From Methylobacter sp. (lineage in GTDB: Bacteria; Pseudomonadota; Gammaproteobacteria; Methylococcales; Methylomonadaceae), in contig SCPZ01000083.1 in the NCBI GenBank assembly GCA_004299305.1, positions 1 through 54,062 on the forward strand: a stretch of DNA of 54,062 nucleotides, in the 5' to 3' direction. The first letter of the stretch is position 1. Each line of letters starts with the position of its first letter. A program made the position numbers and the translations under genes. The notes beneath the pieces were generated by a model, which ran no database searches, was not told the DNA's origin, and saw only the letters and a program-made list of their open reading frames with translations. Below are positions 46,626-54,062 of the stretch, piece after piece.

Positions 46626-47404
46626 TAGGAAAACTCAGCTATGGCTGGCGTTTTTTTGCAACAGCACTGAGTTTTTTTTGTTTTGGTGCGGGTGGATTGT
46701 TACTTTGGGCATTAGTTTTTCCAGTATTGTCTCTTTTGCCCTGCAATCCACGACAAAGGGTTAATTGGTGCCAAAAAGTGGTATGTTGCAGCTTTTATGT
46801 TTTTATTGGCTTGATGCACAGACTTGGGGTTATGACCTATGAAATCGTAGGTTTGGACAAGCTTAATCGGCCTGGTCAGTTGATAATTGCCAATCATCCA
46901 ACGCTGGTCGATATTGTTTTTTTGATCAGCCGAGTTAAGCAGGCCAGCTGTATTGTTAAAGCCAAACTGTGGCATAATCCGTTCATGCGCGGCCCGATAA
47001 TCAATGCGGGATATATCAGTAACGGCGATCCAGAGCAAATGATAGATGATTGCGTCGCTTGGTTACGCTCAGGCGGATCGATGATTATTTTTCCTGAGGG
47101 GACGCGATCAATTCCGGGTAAGTCGTACCGCTTTCAACGGGGTGCGGCGGCCATTGCTTTGCAGGCCAATGCTTTAGTGACGCCAGTAACGCTAACCTGT
47201 CATCCCAGCACCTTAACCAAAGCCGAACGGTGGTATCAAATTCCTGAAAGCCGTTTTCATTTGACCATGCATGTCGGCGATGATATTGCACTGGATAAGT
47301 TTGCCGACATTAGCCCAAAATCGATAGGCGTACGCCGCTTTACACAGTATCAGCAAGATTATTTTACACAACAGAGAGAGCTTTATAAGCGCGATGGAAA
47401 ATGA
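46610..47404 (+). CDS. PlsC-like 1-acyl-glycerol-3-phosphate acyltransferase family protein
   Basis: 264 residues. One or two N-terminal membrane helices (FFCFGAGGLLLWALVFPVLS), then the acyltransferase motifs IIANHPTLVDIVF (NHxxxxD catalytic pair) and IIFPEGTRSIPGK. Such enzymes in polyene or lipid clusters transfer the finished acyl chain from ACP to an acceptor. An in-frame TTG six bases upstream is ignored. It overlaps the genes on both sides, so the three genes form one operon. Confidence 0.85.
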   Translation: MAQKIVGKLSYGWRFFATALSFFCFGAGGLLLWALVFPVLSLLPCNPRQRVNWCQKVVCCSFYVFIGLMHRLGVMTYEIVGLDKLNRPGQLIIANHPTLVDIVFLISRVKQASCIVKAKLWHNPFMRGPIINAGYISNGDPEQMIDDCVAWLRSGGSMIIFPEGTRSIPGKSYRFQRGAAAIALQANALVTPVTLTCHPSTLTKAERWYQIPESRFHLTMHVGDDIALDKFADISPKSIGVRRFTQYQQDYFTQQRELYKRDGK

Positions 47405-47642
47405 ATTAAAACAACTTATTATTGATACGCTGGATTTGGAAGATATTAGTGTGTCGGATATAGATAGTCACGCAGCATTATTTAATGATGGTTTGGGGCT
47501 TGATTCTATTGATGCACTGGAATTAGGGTTGGCAATTCGCAAAAAATATAACGTAAAGATTGATGTTGAAAAAGAAGATGTAGTAAAGATTTTCTTCTCG
47601 GTTTCAACGTTGGCAGAATACATGCAAGCGGCGCGCAGTTGA
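47394..47642 (+). CDS. Acyl carrier protein
   Basis: 82 residues. The phosphopantetheine attachment site is GLGLDSIDALELGLAIRKKY (Ser of DSID). Acidic, helical, standard length. It follows the acyltransferase with an 11-base overlap and would carry the growing chain for the neighbouring enzymes. Not the housekeeping ACP, which normally sits beside fabG/fabF. Confidence 0.9.
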   Translation: MENELKQLIIDTLDLEDISVSDIDSHAALFNDGLGLDSIDALELGLAIRKKYNVKIDVEKEDVVKIFFSVSTLAEYMQAARS

Positions 47643-47764
47643 GGGTATGTTGACAAAATACCGCGAAGAAATTTTAACGACTATCCCATATTCTTGATGT
47701 TAGACTCTATTTCTTCTAAATTACTGACAAGTTGAACTAACAAGCTATCCCAAAAAATAAAAAT

Positions 47765-48697
47765 ATGAAAATTTTAATTGTAGCGCCATTTTTTTTATCA
47801 TTTGTAGCTCTCTCTGGTTGCTCTATTTACTCAGCAATAAACGCCCCAGACCCAATAAATTATAAGGCTATTCAACTAGGCAATGATCGAATCGATGTGA
47901 TTTCGATTTTAGGTCAGCCTAAAATGTCAGAAACAAAAAATTTATATGCTACTGATTATTTTGAATTTATCGATGGTAATCACGGTGGTTACAAAGCAAG
48001 GGTCCTCCCTTATTTGGCGGGTGATATTTTTACATTGGGACTTGCTGAAATTATTTTTTGGCCATTAGAAAAATTAGCACTCGAAGGCTCATTAAATAGG
48101 GCGTTTGTTACCTACGATTTAGATAACAAAGTTAATGAAATCAAAGTAAATAAAAAAAGCGATGGTGAGCCGCTTTATTTTAGTGAGGCCCCAAAAACTA
48201 TAAGAAATTTGTCAAAAGTCAATACATCAGTCGCAATAGCACTATTTAACTGTAACTGCGACGATATAATCAAAGAATCGGTACAAGACAGTATCATGGA
48301 TGTATTTTTTAAGTCTAACTATGGGAAACCAATAAAGGGTAATTTTGGCGATGTGCTTGTTAAAGGTACTGTTACTATGGCAGAAGGAGTCTCTAATCAT
48401 TCGGAAGGCCACAGCTCAGGTAGTTCATCTATGTCAATATCTCCTTCTTTGTATTATTACGGCTCATACGGATCAGGATATTCTTCATCAGAAGGGCATA
48501 AAGCAGATTCTTCAGCATCAGGTTCTTATCTTTCAGTAATTACTATCCAAGCATATAGAAATGGTGAAATGGTAGCATCAGAAAGTATTGGTCAGAATCT
48601 GGGCACAGGTGAACTTTCGTCGCCTCAGCTTATGGCTAATCAGGCTGCAAATTCTATCCTTAAAATATTAGTTGGGAAAAATATTATCGAACGATAA
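47765..48697 (+). CDS. Predicted lipoprotein of unknown function
   Basis: 310 residues. Signal peptide with lipobox LSGC (LIVAPFFLSFVALSGCSIY), so it is probably lipid-anchored. The part after the anchor (GNDRIDVISILGQPKMSET) resembles the short SmpA/BamE-like repeat that many lipoproteins carry. A middle linker is Ser/Gly/Tyr/His-rich (residues about 210-260, GHSSGSSSMSISPSLYYYGS). The C-terminal part is soluble. Function not recognised. It stands alone between the ACP operon and a repeat cluster. Confidence 0.7.
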   Translation: MKILIVAPFFLSFVALSGCSIYSAINAPDPINYKAIQLGNDRIDVISILGQPKMSETKNLYATDYFEFIDGNHGGYKARVLPYLAGDIFTLGLAEIIFWPLEKLALEGSLNRAFVTYDLDNKVNEIKVNKKSDGEPLYFSEAPKTIRNLSKVNTSVAIALFNCNCDDIIKESVQDSIMDVFFKSNYGKPIKGNFGDVLVKGTVTMAEGVSNHSEGHSSGSSSMSISPSLYYYGSYGSGYSSSEGHKADSSASGSYLSVITIQAYRNGEMVASESIGQNLGTGELSSPQLMANQAANSILKILVGKNIIER

Positions 48698-48710
48698 CTT
48701 CCCTTGTTCC

Positions 48711-48940
48711 CACGCGCTGCGCTCGTCGTTATACACAAGTATTTCAAAGCACGTCATCCCGGCAAGGATTGCCGGGATCCAGAAGCCATGGATGGCATAC
48801 TGAAGTAGGCAACAAGTTTCGCCACAGGAATTACTCAATTAAATCAATCACTCACATCCCTGTGCTCTGGATCCCGGCAATCCCTGCGGGGATGACGGTG
48901 TCTCCCAGGCACTTGTGTATAAAGACGAGCGCGCTGCGCT
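48711..48940. repeat. Nested inverted repeats (REP-like) upstream of a RAYT gene
   Basis: The inner pair CGTCATCCCGGCAAGGATTG (from 48752) and CAATCCCTGCGGGGATGACG (to 48897) are imperfect inverted copies of about 32 bases; each arm is itself a hairpin (CCCGGCAA/TTGCCGGG). An outer pair places GCTCGTCGTTATACACAAGT (48721-48740) against ACTTGTGTATAAAGACGAGC (48911-48930). This nested layout is typical of REP/BIME sequences mobilised by the neighbouring RAYT transposase family. Confidence 0.85.
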
Positions 48941-48954
48941 AGGAGGACTAAAAC

Positions 48955-49492
48955 ATGGGCCGTAGCCGCTATCGAATTTGTTATGAAAAAGCCCCCTATT
49001 TTTTAACCTGCACCGTGTTGAACTGGATACCGTTGTTCACTCGTCCGCAAACGGCAGGTATCATTCTGGATGCGTTACGCTACAGACAAGAAAAAATAGG
49101 CTGGAAAATATACGGTTATGTCATCCTGGAAAATCATATTCATCTGATTGTACAAGCAGAGAATCTGGCTATGGAATTGCCGCGCTTCAAATCTTATACG
49201 GCTCGTAAACTGATCGATCACTTGAAGGAATGCCGCTCCGAGCGATTGTTGCAGCAACTGGCTTTTTTCCGTAAGGATCACAAACGTGATCGAGATTATC
49301 AATGCTGGGAAGAGGGATCCCATCCGCAGCTTATCGAAAACGAGCAGGTGCTTCGGCAAAAGCTGGACTATATTCATCAAAATCCGGTGCAACGGGGGGT
49401 ATGTGGATGAACCTACACATTGGCGGTATTCCAGCGCTAGAGATTACGCCGGGCTTACTGGGTTGATTTCCATTTTTAAGGATTGGCTGTGA
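48955..49492 (+). pseudogene. REP-associated tyrosine transposase (RAYT), frameshifted
   Basis: An IS200-like Y1 transposase: YGYVILENHIHLIVQAENLA holds the HxH metal site, and RFKSYTARKLIDHL holds the catalytic Tyr helix. The first frame stops after NPVQRGVCG at 49410, but the conserved end YVDEPTHWRYSSARDYAGL continues in the next frame to 49492. Six Gs at 49394-49399 in place of five explain the shift (QRG-YVDEP). AGGAGG 8 nt before ATG. Either a real inactivating or slippage-prone indel or a sequencing error. Confidence 0.85.
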
Positions 49493-49519
49493 TTCGTGGC
49501 GTAGCGCGCCTTGACTGCA

Positions 49520-49553
49520 TTCCCACGCGGCGTGCTCATTGTTATACACAAGT
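49520..49553. repeat. Dispersed repeat copy (TTCCCACG ... GTTATACACAAGT)
   Basis: TTCCCACGCGGCGTGCTCAT plus TGTTATACACAAGT matches the outer repeat at 48709-48740 and the copy at 53721-53760. Together with the RAYT gene, it suggests the repeat marks both sides of the element. Confidence 0.75.
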
Positions 49554-49639
49554 CGTTGAAGACGAACAAAAATCCTGCGCCATTTGGGTATATTTATTCT
49601 TGGCAATCGCCTAAGTTCGTGCTGTTGATATGGCGCGTT

Positions 49640-52600
49640 TTACAATTTATCTTCTCCACCCGCCAGCTTCAACAAATCAAACACCACCTTAGCAAACCCA
49701 GCCGCTTTGGCTGGGTCCGATAATAACTGCATCATTTGGTTCTGGTGGGCCTCACTACTATCGATAATCGCATCATCAACGGCTTTGGTAAAATCGCCCA
49801 ACATCGCCTGTTCCGTGGTGTTATTAGCGATTTGATTCATCACTAAGGCATTTTCACTGATTTTATCTCTGATGGTGTAGGCGTAATTTACCAAGTCATT
49901 TTCTGTTAAATGATCGGTAATAAACAGTTCATTTAAACGGCTGATGATTTGCGAAATAAATTCCTCATGTTTATCTTTTGGCTTTGCCGTACCCAAGCCT
50001 TCACCGGGTTCAAGTTTATAGTCGGCTGAGTCTTCTTTTAGCTTCAAATCCTGCTGACGAATAACTGACAAGCGATAATGACTTAGAACCACGGCGCTCA
50101 AGTCTATTCCCTCTTCTTCCATAAATGTTTCACGTAACATGGGTCTTAGATTACGGGCATAGAGACTGAGCTTTTCCAGTGCTTTATCATCATAATCAAC
50201 AATCTGTGACATAAATTCATAAAAGCGCACGAACGTACCCAAATCTTTTTTAAAGATTTCCAAGGCGTCCTTTTCTTTTTTGCACTCCTTAAAACTATTT
50301 TCTGCATTGGTTATCAACACGGCATCGGCCGTTTTCTTGGTACGCTCAAACATGTCCCTGGCTTGTTTATAAGCATCTATGGCTGACTTATACCGTTTTT
50401 GCCAACGCTCCACGCCAGGTTTGCAAATATTAGCGATGGCCGCATTGCTTTTACTTTTTACAAAAAACGCCTCACAAAATTGTTCTACTTCTTGCCAGGT
50501 AAATATACCGGCGGCACGGAGCTTATTGAATAGATCAAAGATTAAATCAGGGTCCGACACATCGGCTAATTCGGCCGTTTGATAATAGGGTTGGAAGGCT
50601 TTTAGTATCTCTTCCGGCTCATTAAAAAAATCCAACACAAACGTACCCATTTCCGCTTTACCGGGATAAGTACGATTCAGCCGAGATAGGGTTTGCACAC
50701 ACTCCACACCACCGAGTTTTTTATCCACATACATGGCGCAGAGCTTGGGCTGGTCAAATCCGGTCTGGAACTTGTTGGCAACAATCATCACTTGGTAATC
50801 GTCCGAATCAAAGGCTTTGCGTAGTTCTCGGCCTTTGAGGTTCGGATTCAGGGTGCTTTCGGTAAACTTCTCGCCCACTAATCCCTCAGCGTTGGGGTCT
50901 TTATCGCTAAACTCAACCTCGCCCGAAAAGGCCACCATAGCATGAATATTTTGGTAGCCCTTGGCCTTAATGTATTGATCAAATCCCTGCTTGTAGCGCA
51001 CCGCTTCTTTTCGGGAACTGGTAACCACCATCGCCTTGGCTTGGCCGCCTAACAAGCCCATCACATTGGCTTTAAAATGCTCAACAATGACCTGCACCTT
51101 TTGCGAAATGTTGTAATCGTGCAGACGTACCCATTGGTTAAGCTTTACCTTGGCTTTTTTGCTTTCAACTTCCTGGTCAGCGCCTTGGATTTTTAATGCC
51201 AAGTTATAAGCGACTTTGTAATTGGTGTAGTTTTTTAATACATCCAGGATAAAGCCTTCTTCAATGGCTTGGCGCATACTGTACACATGGTAGGCTTCTG
51301 GGAGATTAGTTTTTGACGGCGCTTCATTCGGGTTGGGCAGGCGACCGGATAGTTCAAGGGTTTTTGTTTTTGGTGTAGCGGTAAAGGCCAAATAACTGAC
51401 ATTTGTTGAAGCCCGACGCGAGGCGATGGCAGCATCCAGAATATCTTCGGCAGTCACCTCGTCGGTATCATTGCCTTGAGCGTCAATCATCAACACTTCT
51501 TTTAATTGACGTGCCGTGGAGCCGGTCTGTGACGAATGGGCCTCATCAGCAATGATGGCGTAGCGCCGTTCTTTTAAGCTGACACTGTTCTCAATGGCTC
51601 TTAAAACATAGGGGAAGGTTTGAATAGTGACAATGATAATCGGCTGGGCGTTATTCAGGGCGGCGGCCAGCTTTTCGGATTTGGACCCGTCACCTTCTTT
51701 ATTATTGATGCGACCGACTACGCCATCCACATGCTCAAACTGGTAGATGGTATCTTGCAGTTGGTCGTCCAATACCGTCCGGTCGGTCACAATAATCACC
51801 GAATCAAATTGTTTGCGGCCATTTTGATCGTAAATTGACGATAACTGATGCGCAACCCAGGCAATAGAGTTGGATTTACCCGACCCCGCACTGTGTTGAA
51901 TTAGGTATTTATGACCGGGGCCTTCAGTACGCGCAGACTCTACCAGTTTTGTCACCACATCCCATTGATGATAACGCGGAAAGATCAGGGCTTCTTTTTT
52001 GTACTTGCGGCCCTCCCAATCCTCTTTTTCTTCAATCTGTAAATGGACAAAGCGGGCAAGAATATTGAGCAGGTTATCCGGCAGCAACACCTCGTTCCAT
52101 AAATAATCAGTCGCATAGCGGTTAATATCTTCCGGCACATCGTTACCGGCAGCGCCGTCTTTGGTGCCTTTATTAAACGGCAAAAAGAAGGTGTCATTAC
52201 CTTCCAAGCGGGTAGCCATATAAACTTCATACTGGCTCACGGCAAAATGCACCAGCGCGCCGCGTTTAAACGTTAACAGCGGTTCCGGCTTTTTGGTAAC
52301 AGGATCTATGGAATGACGGGTGGTTTTATATTGTTTAATCGCATTGTGTACGGCCTGCTTGAATTCCGATTTTAACTCTAACGTTGCCACCGGCAAGCCA
52401 TTCACAAACAACACCAAATCAATGCGCCACGCTTTAGCTTTTGCACCTGTTTCAGCCAAGTGCGCTTCGCTTGCCCAGGGGCTATACACCAATTCCGGTA
52501 CCACCCGGCAACGGTTTTTTTGGTAACGCGTCAATGTCTCCGGGTTTAAATCATGCTCCGGTTTAAACTGGCATAAACTAAAGCGGGTGCCACGGTCACG

Positions 52601-52912
52601 CAGCTCATGCCGTAACACGCCCAAGGTGCCAAAGGTGCGCATTTCTTTATTGGCGGCATTGGGATCGGCTTTATTGAGCTGAGTGGCGACACGTTCCAAA
52701 AACTTTTCTTCTGGATTGCTCGGGTAAAGCCCGCAGAATTTTTGCCACTGGGCATCTTGAGTTTCTTGGACAAAACCCAATAAGTCCTCGGGATATAAAG
52801 CAAGTTCTCGGTTGTAATGTTCCGGTTTACCTAACAACCAACCATGGCTCAGCAAATGAGCAATCATGTCGTTTTGAAAGGGTAACTCGTTGGCTTTGTA
52901 GTTTAGGCTCAT
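49640..52912 (-). CDS. hsdR: Type I restriction enzyme, endonuclease/translocase subunit
   Basis: 1090 residues from the ATG at 52910-52912, which overlaps the hepT stop (ATGA). The N-terminal PD-(D/E)xK-type nuclease core is DLVLFVNGLPVATLELKSE (about 160-180). The SF2 helicase motor has Walker A QHSAGSGKSNSIAWV (near 340) and ADEAHSSQTG (near 450), LAFTATPKT and later VANKFQTGFDQPKL. It cuts unmethylated DNA after translocation and needs HsdM and HsdS, which are not in this window; they may lie beyond the right edge. Confidence 0.93.
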   Translation of the reverse strand: MSLNYKANELPFQNDMIAHLLSHGWLLGKPEHYNRELALYPEDLLGFVQETQDAQWQKFCGLYPSNPEEKFLERVATQLNKADPNAANKEMRTFGTLGVLRHELRDRGTRFSLCQFKPEHDLNPETLTRYQKNRCRVVPELVYSPWASEAHLAETGAKAKAWRIDLVLFVNGLPVATLELKSEFKQAVHNAIKQYKTTRHSIDPVTKKPEPLLTFKRGALVHFAVSQYEVYMATRLEGNDTFFLPFNKGTKDGAAGNDVPEDINRYATDYLWNEVLLPDNLLNILARFVHLQIEEKEDWEGRKYKKEALIFPRYHQWDVVTKLVESARTEGPGHKYLIQHSAGSGKSNSIAWVAHQLSSIYDQNGRKQFDSVIIVTDRTVLDDQLQDTIYQFEHVDGVVGRINNKEGDGSKSEKLAAALNNAQPIIIVTIQTFPYVLRAIENSVSLKERRYAIIADEAHSSQTGSTARQLKEVLMIDAQGNDTDEVTAEDILDAAIASRRASTNVSYLAFTATPKTKTLELSGRLPNPNEAPSKTNLPEAYHVYSMRQAIEEGFILDVLKNYTNYKVAYNLALKIQGADQEVESKKAKVKLNQWVRLHDYNISQKVQVIVEHFKANVMGLLGGQAKAMVVTSSRKEAVRYKQGFDQYIKAKGYQNIHAMVAFSGEVEFSDKDPNAEGLVGEKFTESTLNPNLKGRELRKAFDSDDYQVMIVANKFQTGFDQPKLCAMYVDKKLGGVECVQTLSRLNRTYPGKAEMGTFVLDFFNEPEEILKAFQPYYQTAELADVSDPDLIFDLFNKLRAAGIFTWQEVEQFCEAFFVKSKSNAAIANICKPGVERWQKRYKSAIDAYKQARDMFERTKKTADAVLITNAENSFKECKKEKDALEIFKKDLGTFVRFYEFMSQIVDYDDKALEKLSLYARNLRPMLRETFMEEEGIDLSAVVLSHYRLSVIRQQDLKLKEDSADYKLEPGEGLGTAKPKDKHEEFISQIISRLNELFITDHLTENDLVNYAYTIRDKISENALVMNQIANNTTEQAMLGDFTKAVDDAIIDSSEAHQNQMMQLLSDPAKAAGFAKVVFDLLKLAGGEDKL

Positions 52913-53328
52913 AACAAATCCAATGCCTGCCGCCATTCTGAAAATAACGTATCCATAATCGCATAATGTTTTTTGATGACTACCGCTTGCATGATGCTGT
53001 CGTTAATCTCCAAATAATCATGCGCCAGCACGTTACGTAAACCGACAATCTTTAACAGCTCTTCATGCTGCTGAACGGTCAAATCGCCGCGACTTTTTAA
53101 TTCGTCTAAGGCTTCACGCGATTGACTGACGGATAAGCTATATTTTTGCTGCACAAAATAACGCGCCATGCCAATAAACGATTCAATATAAACCTGCAAG
53201 GCCCGCTGTATCGCCAGGAAATCCCGCTCTGTCCAGGTGTCGGTATTTTCGCGGCTGTATTCGTCCAAGATGCGTAACATTCTGCGTTGATGCCGAAGCA
53301 ATGCCTGTTCATAGGCAATATCTCTCAT
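52909..53328 (-). CDS. hepT: HepT-like ribonuclease toxin
   Basis: 139 residues from the ATG at 53326-53328 (AAAAGGA close upstream). An all-helical HEPN protein: the catalytic RX4-6H motif GLRNVLAHDYLEIND gives Arg98, His103 and the Tyr105 that its partner MntA modifies with AMP. In known MntA/HepT pairs the unmodified toxin cleaves RNA. HepT-MntA pairs often sit inside type I restriction operons, as here just upstream of hsdR. Motif intact. The longer open frame upstream lacks similarity. Confidence 0.88.
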   Translation of the reverse strand: MRDIAYEQALLRHQRRMLRILDEYSRENTDTWTERDFLAIQRALQVYIESFIGMARYFVQQKYSLSVSQSREALDELKSRGDLTVQQHEELLKIVGLRNVLAHDYLEINDSIMQAVVIKKHYAIMDTLFSEWRQALDLL

Positions 53329-53699
53329 AATCCTTTTCCCATTTTGACAAAATACTTTGTTCAACCCGTTTAACGTGCGGCACGTTGCGATCAAACCATT
53401 TAACCGCCGACATTAAAATACTGTATTGCAAATACACTGGAGCCGTTTCCAAATCAATGACGCTGATTTGATTATAAAGTTTTAATTCACGCTCGATAGC
53501 GGCTTCTAACAATTGCGGACGCAACAGGCGGGCACTTAAATCCGTTTCGTATTCGCTAAATATAACCGCAATATCCCAGTCGCTCTGTTCATGCGCGGTT
53601 TGCTTGGCGCGGTGAACCGTAAAGATAAATGGCATCAACTTGGGCATGATGTTGAATAACACGCGTCATGTTTTCAGCCATTAACTTGTCATCACTCAT
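53309..53699 (-). pseudogene. mntA: MntA-like minimal nucleotidyltransferase antitoxin, frameshifted
   Basis: The ATG at 53697-53699 opens MSDDKLMAENMTRVIQHHA and reaches VDAIYLYGS, the start of the nucleotidyltransferase GS motif. The frame then goes out (PRQANRA, stop). In the next frame RAKQTAHEQSDWDIAVIF continues, giving GS-x10-DWD, the intact active-site pattern. One extra C near 53610 accounts for the shift. The rest (LEAAIERELKLYNQISVIDL, WEKDYERYCL) runs to 53309 and overlaps hepT. If real, the antitoxin is lost while the toxin is intact. Confidence 0.8.
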
Positions 53700-53720
53700 T
53701 TTTGTTGCCCAGTTGCAGTT

Positions 53721-53760
53721 TTCTCGTTCCCACGGGCTCCGCTCATCGTTATACACAAGT
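53721..53760. repeat. Dispersed repeat copy upstream of mntA
   Basis: TTCTCGTTCCCACGGGCTCC plus GCTCATCGTTATACACAAGT; same family as 48709-48740, 48911-48940 (inverted) and 49520-49553. Confidence 0.8.
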
Positions 53761-53804
53761 GTCAAAATACCTTTTCTGCAACCTGGAGGGTTGCCAGCCA
53801 TTAG

Positions 53805-54027
53805 CCGGGGGGTGAGCGTAGCGACACCCCCGGTTAATGCGAAAAAAAACCACGACCCTGGAAGGGTCGCAGTCACCGTTTTGTACGGATGAGAGTTTTA
53901 TTCGCACAATGCAGAATTTGAATAATTATAAATAAATTCAAGGCATTAAAGATAAAACTGCGACCCCTCCAGGGTCGAAAAATCATTGTTGCCGCTATCC
54001 GGGGGTGTCGCTACGCTCAACCCCCGG
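53805..54027. repeat. Paired inverted REP hairpins at the right edge
   Basis: A hairpin CCGGGGGGTG ... CACCCCCGG (53805-53832) recurs inverted as CCGGGGGTG ... ACCCCCGG (53999-54027). Inside that pair, CGACCCT-gga-AGGGTCG (53853-53869) recurs as CGACCC-ctcc-AGGGTCG (53961-53977). The nested order A-B-B'-A' around an AT-rich core of about 90 bases is a BIME-like composite. No gene is visible from 53703 to the window end. Confidence 0.8.
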
Positions 54028-54062
54028 CTAACAGCTTGAACCCCGCTGGGGTTCCATAAACT

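Noticed and set aside
53668-53892. Rightward 74-codon frame at the right edge
   Set aside because: Antisense to mntA and through REP hairpins; no gene features.

Overview
The window looks like a chromosomal segment of a gammaproteobacterium, most plausibly a Methylococcales-type methanotroph. That placement is inference: it rests on the gene set (hisB-H-A-F-I-E followed by tatABC, the rpsT/murJ junction, rpsF-rpsR-DUF2232-rplI, a Nudix-ThiE fusion, TonB receptor plus orphan periplasmic binding proteins) and on moderate GC. No methane-oxidation gene is visible. There is no rRNA, tRNA, CRISPR array or intact IS element. Most of the window is housekeeping, with accessory or decaying pieces in between.

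Region 1 (1-9.1 kb): a leftward operon of a PhnD-like binding protein, an ABC_sub_bind protein and a TonB receptor cut by the left edge; a sulfotransferase; a glycerophosphodiesterase; a tightly overlapped rightward operon of a PP-loop RNA-thiolation-like enzyme, a TusA-like sulfur carrier and a CDF metal transporter; then argJ. Region 2 (9.1-15.7 kb): a Nudix-ThiE fusion followed directly by a four-gene Wadjet/Mks-type SMC system in the order jetD-jetC-jetA-jetB, with the three downstream genes joined by ATGA overlaps. This is the main defence system here. Region 3 (15.8-25.4 kb): CorA, a DNA glycosylase, a cold-shock protein, an L,D-transpeptidase, truA, the rpsF-rpsR-rplI ribosomal cluster, waaA, a PilZ protein and a host-attachment-family protein. 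Region 4 (25.7-33.4 kb): dnaE, then two tandem RTX-like genes. The first is a pseudogene and the second is intact with four long internal repeats. Region 5 (33.6-44.4 kb): ispB, rplU-rpmA, obgE-proB, rpsT, a decayed murJ, then his and tat genes. Region 6 (44.5-54 kb): an accessory zone with a broken VapC, an orphan protein, a short chain-length-factor/acyltransferase/ACP operon, a lipoprotein, REP-type repeats around a frameshifted RAYT transposase, and a leftward MntA(frameshifted)-HepT-HsdR module ending in further REP repeats.

Three signals cut across annotation. A family of 7-nt-period repeats (AAGGTNN) fills three junctions between co-directional genes. A roughly 30-nt dispersed repeat containing TTATACACA recurs around the RAYT and the HsdR module. 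Five genes are visibly broken (RTX copy 1, murJ, vapC, RAYT, mntA). Some of the single-base lesions could be sequencing errors and should be checked against reads. All readings are by eye from sequence; no database search was run.
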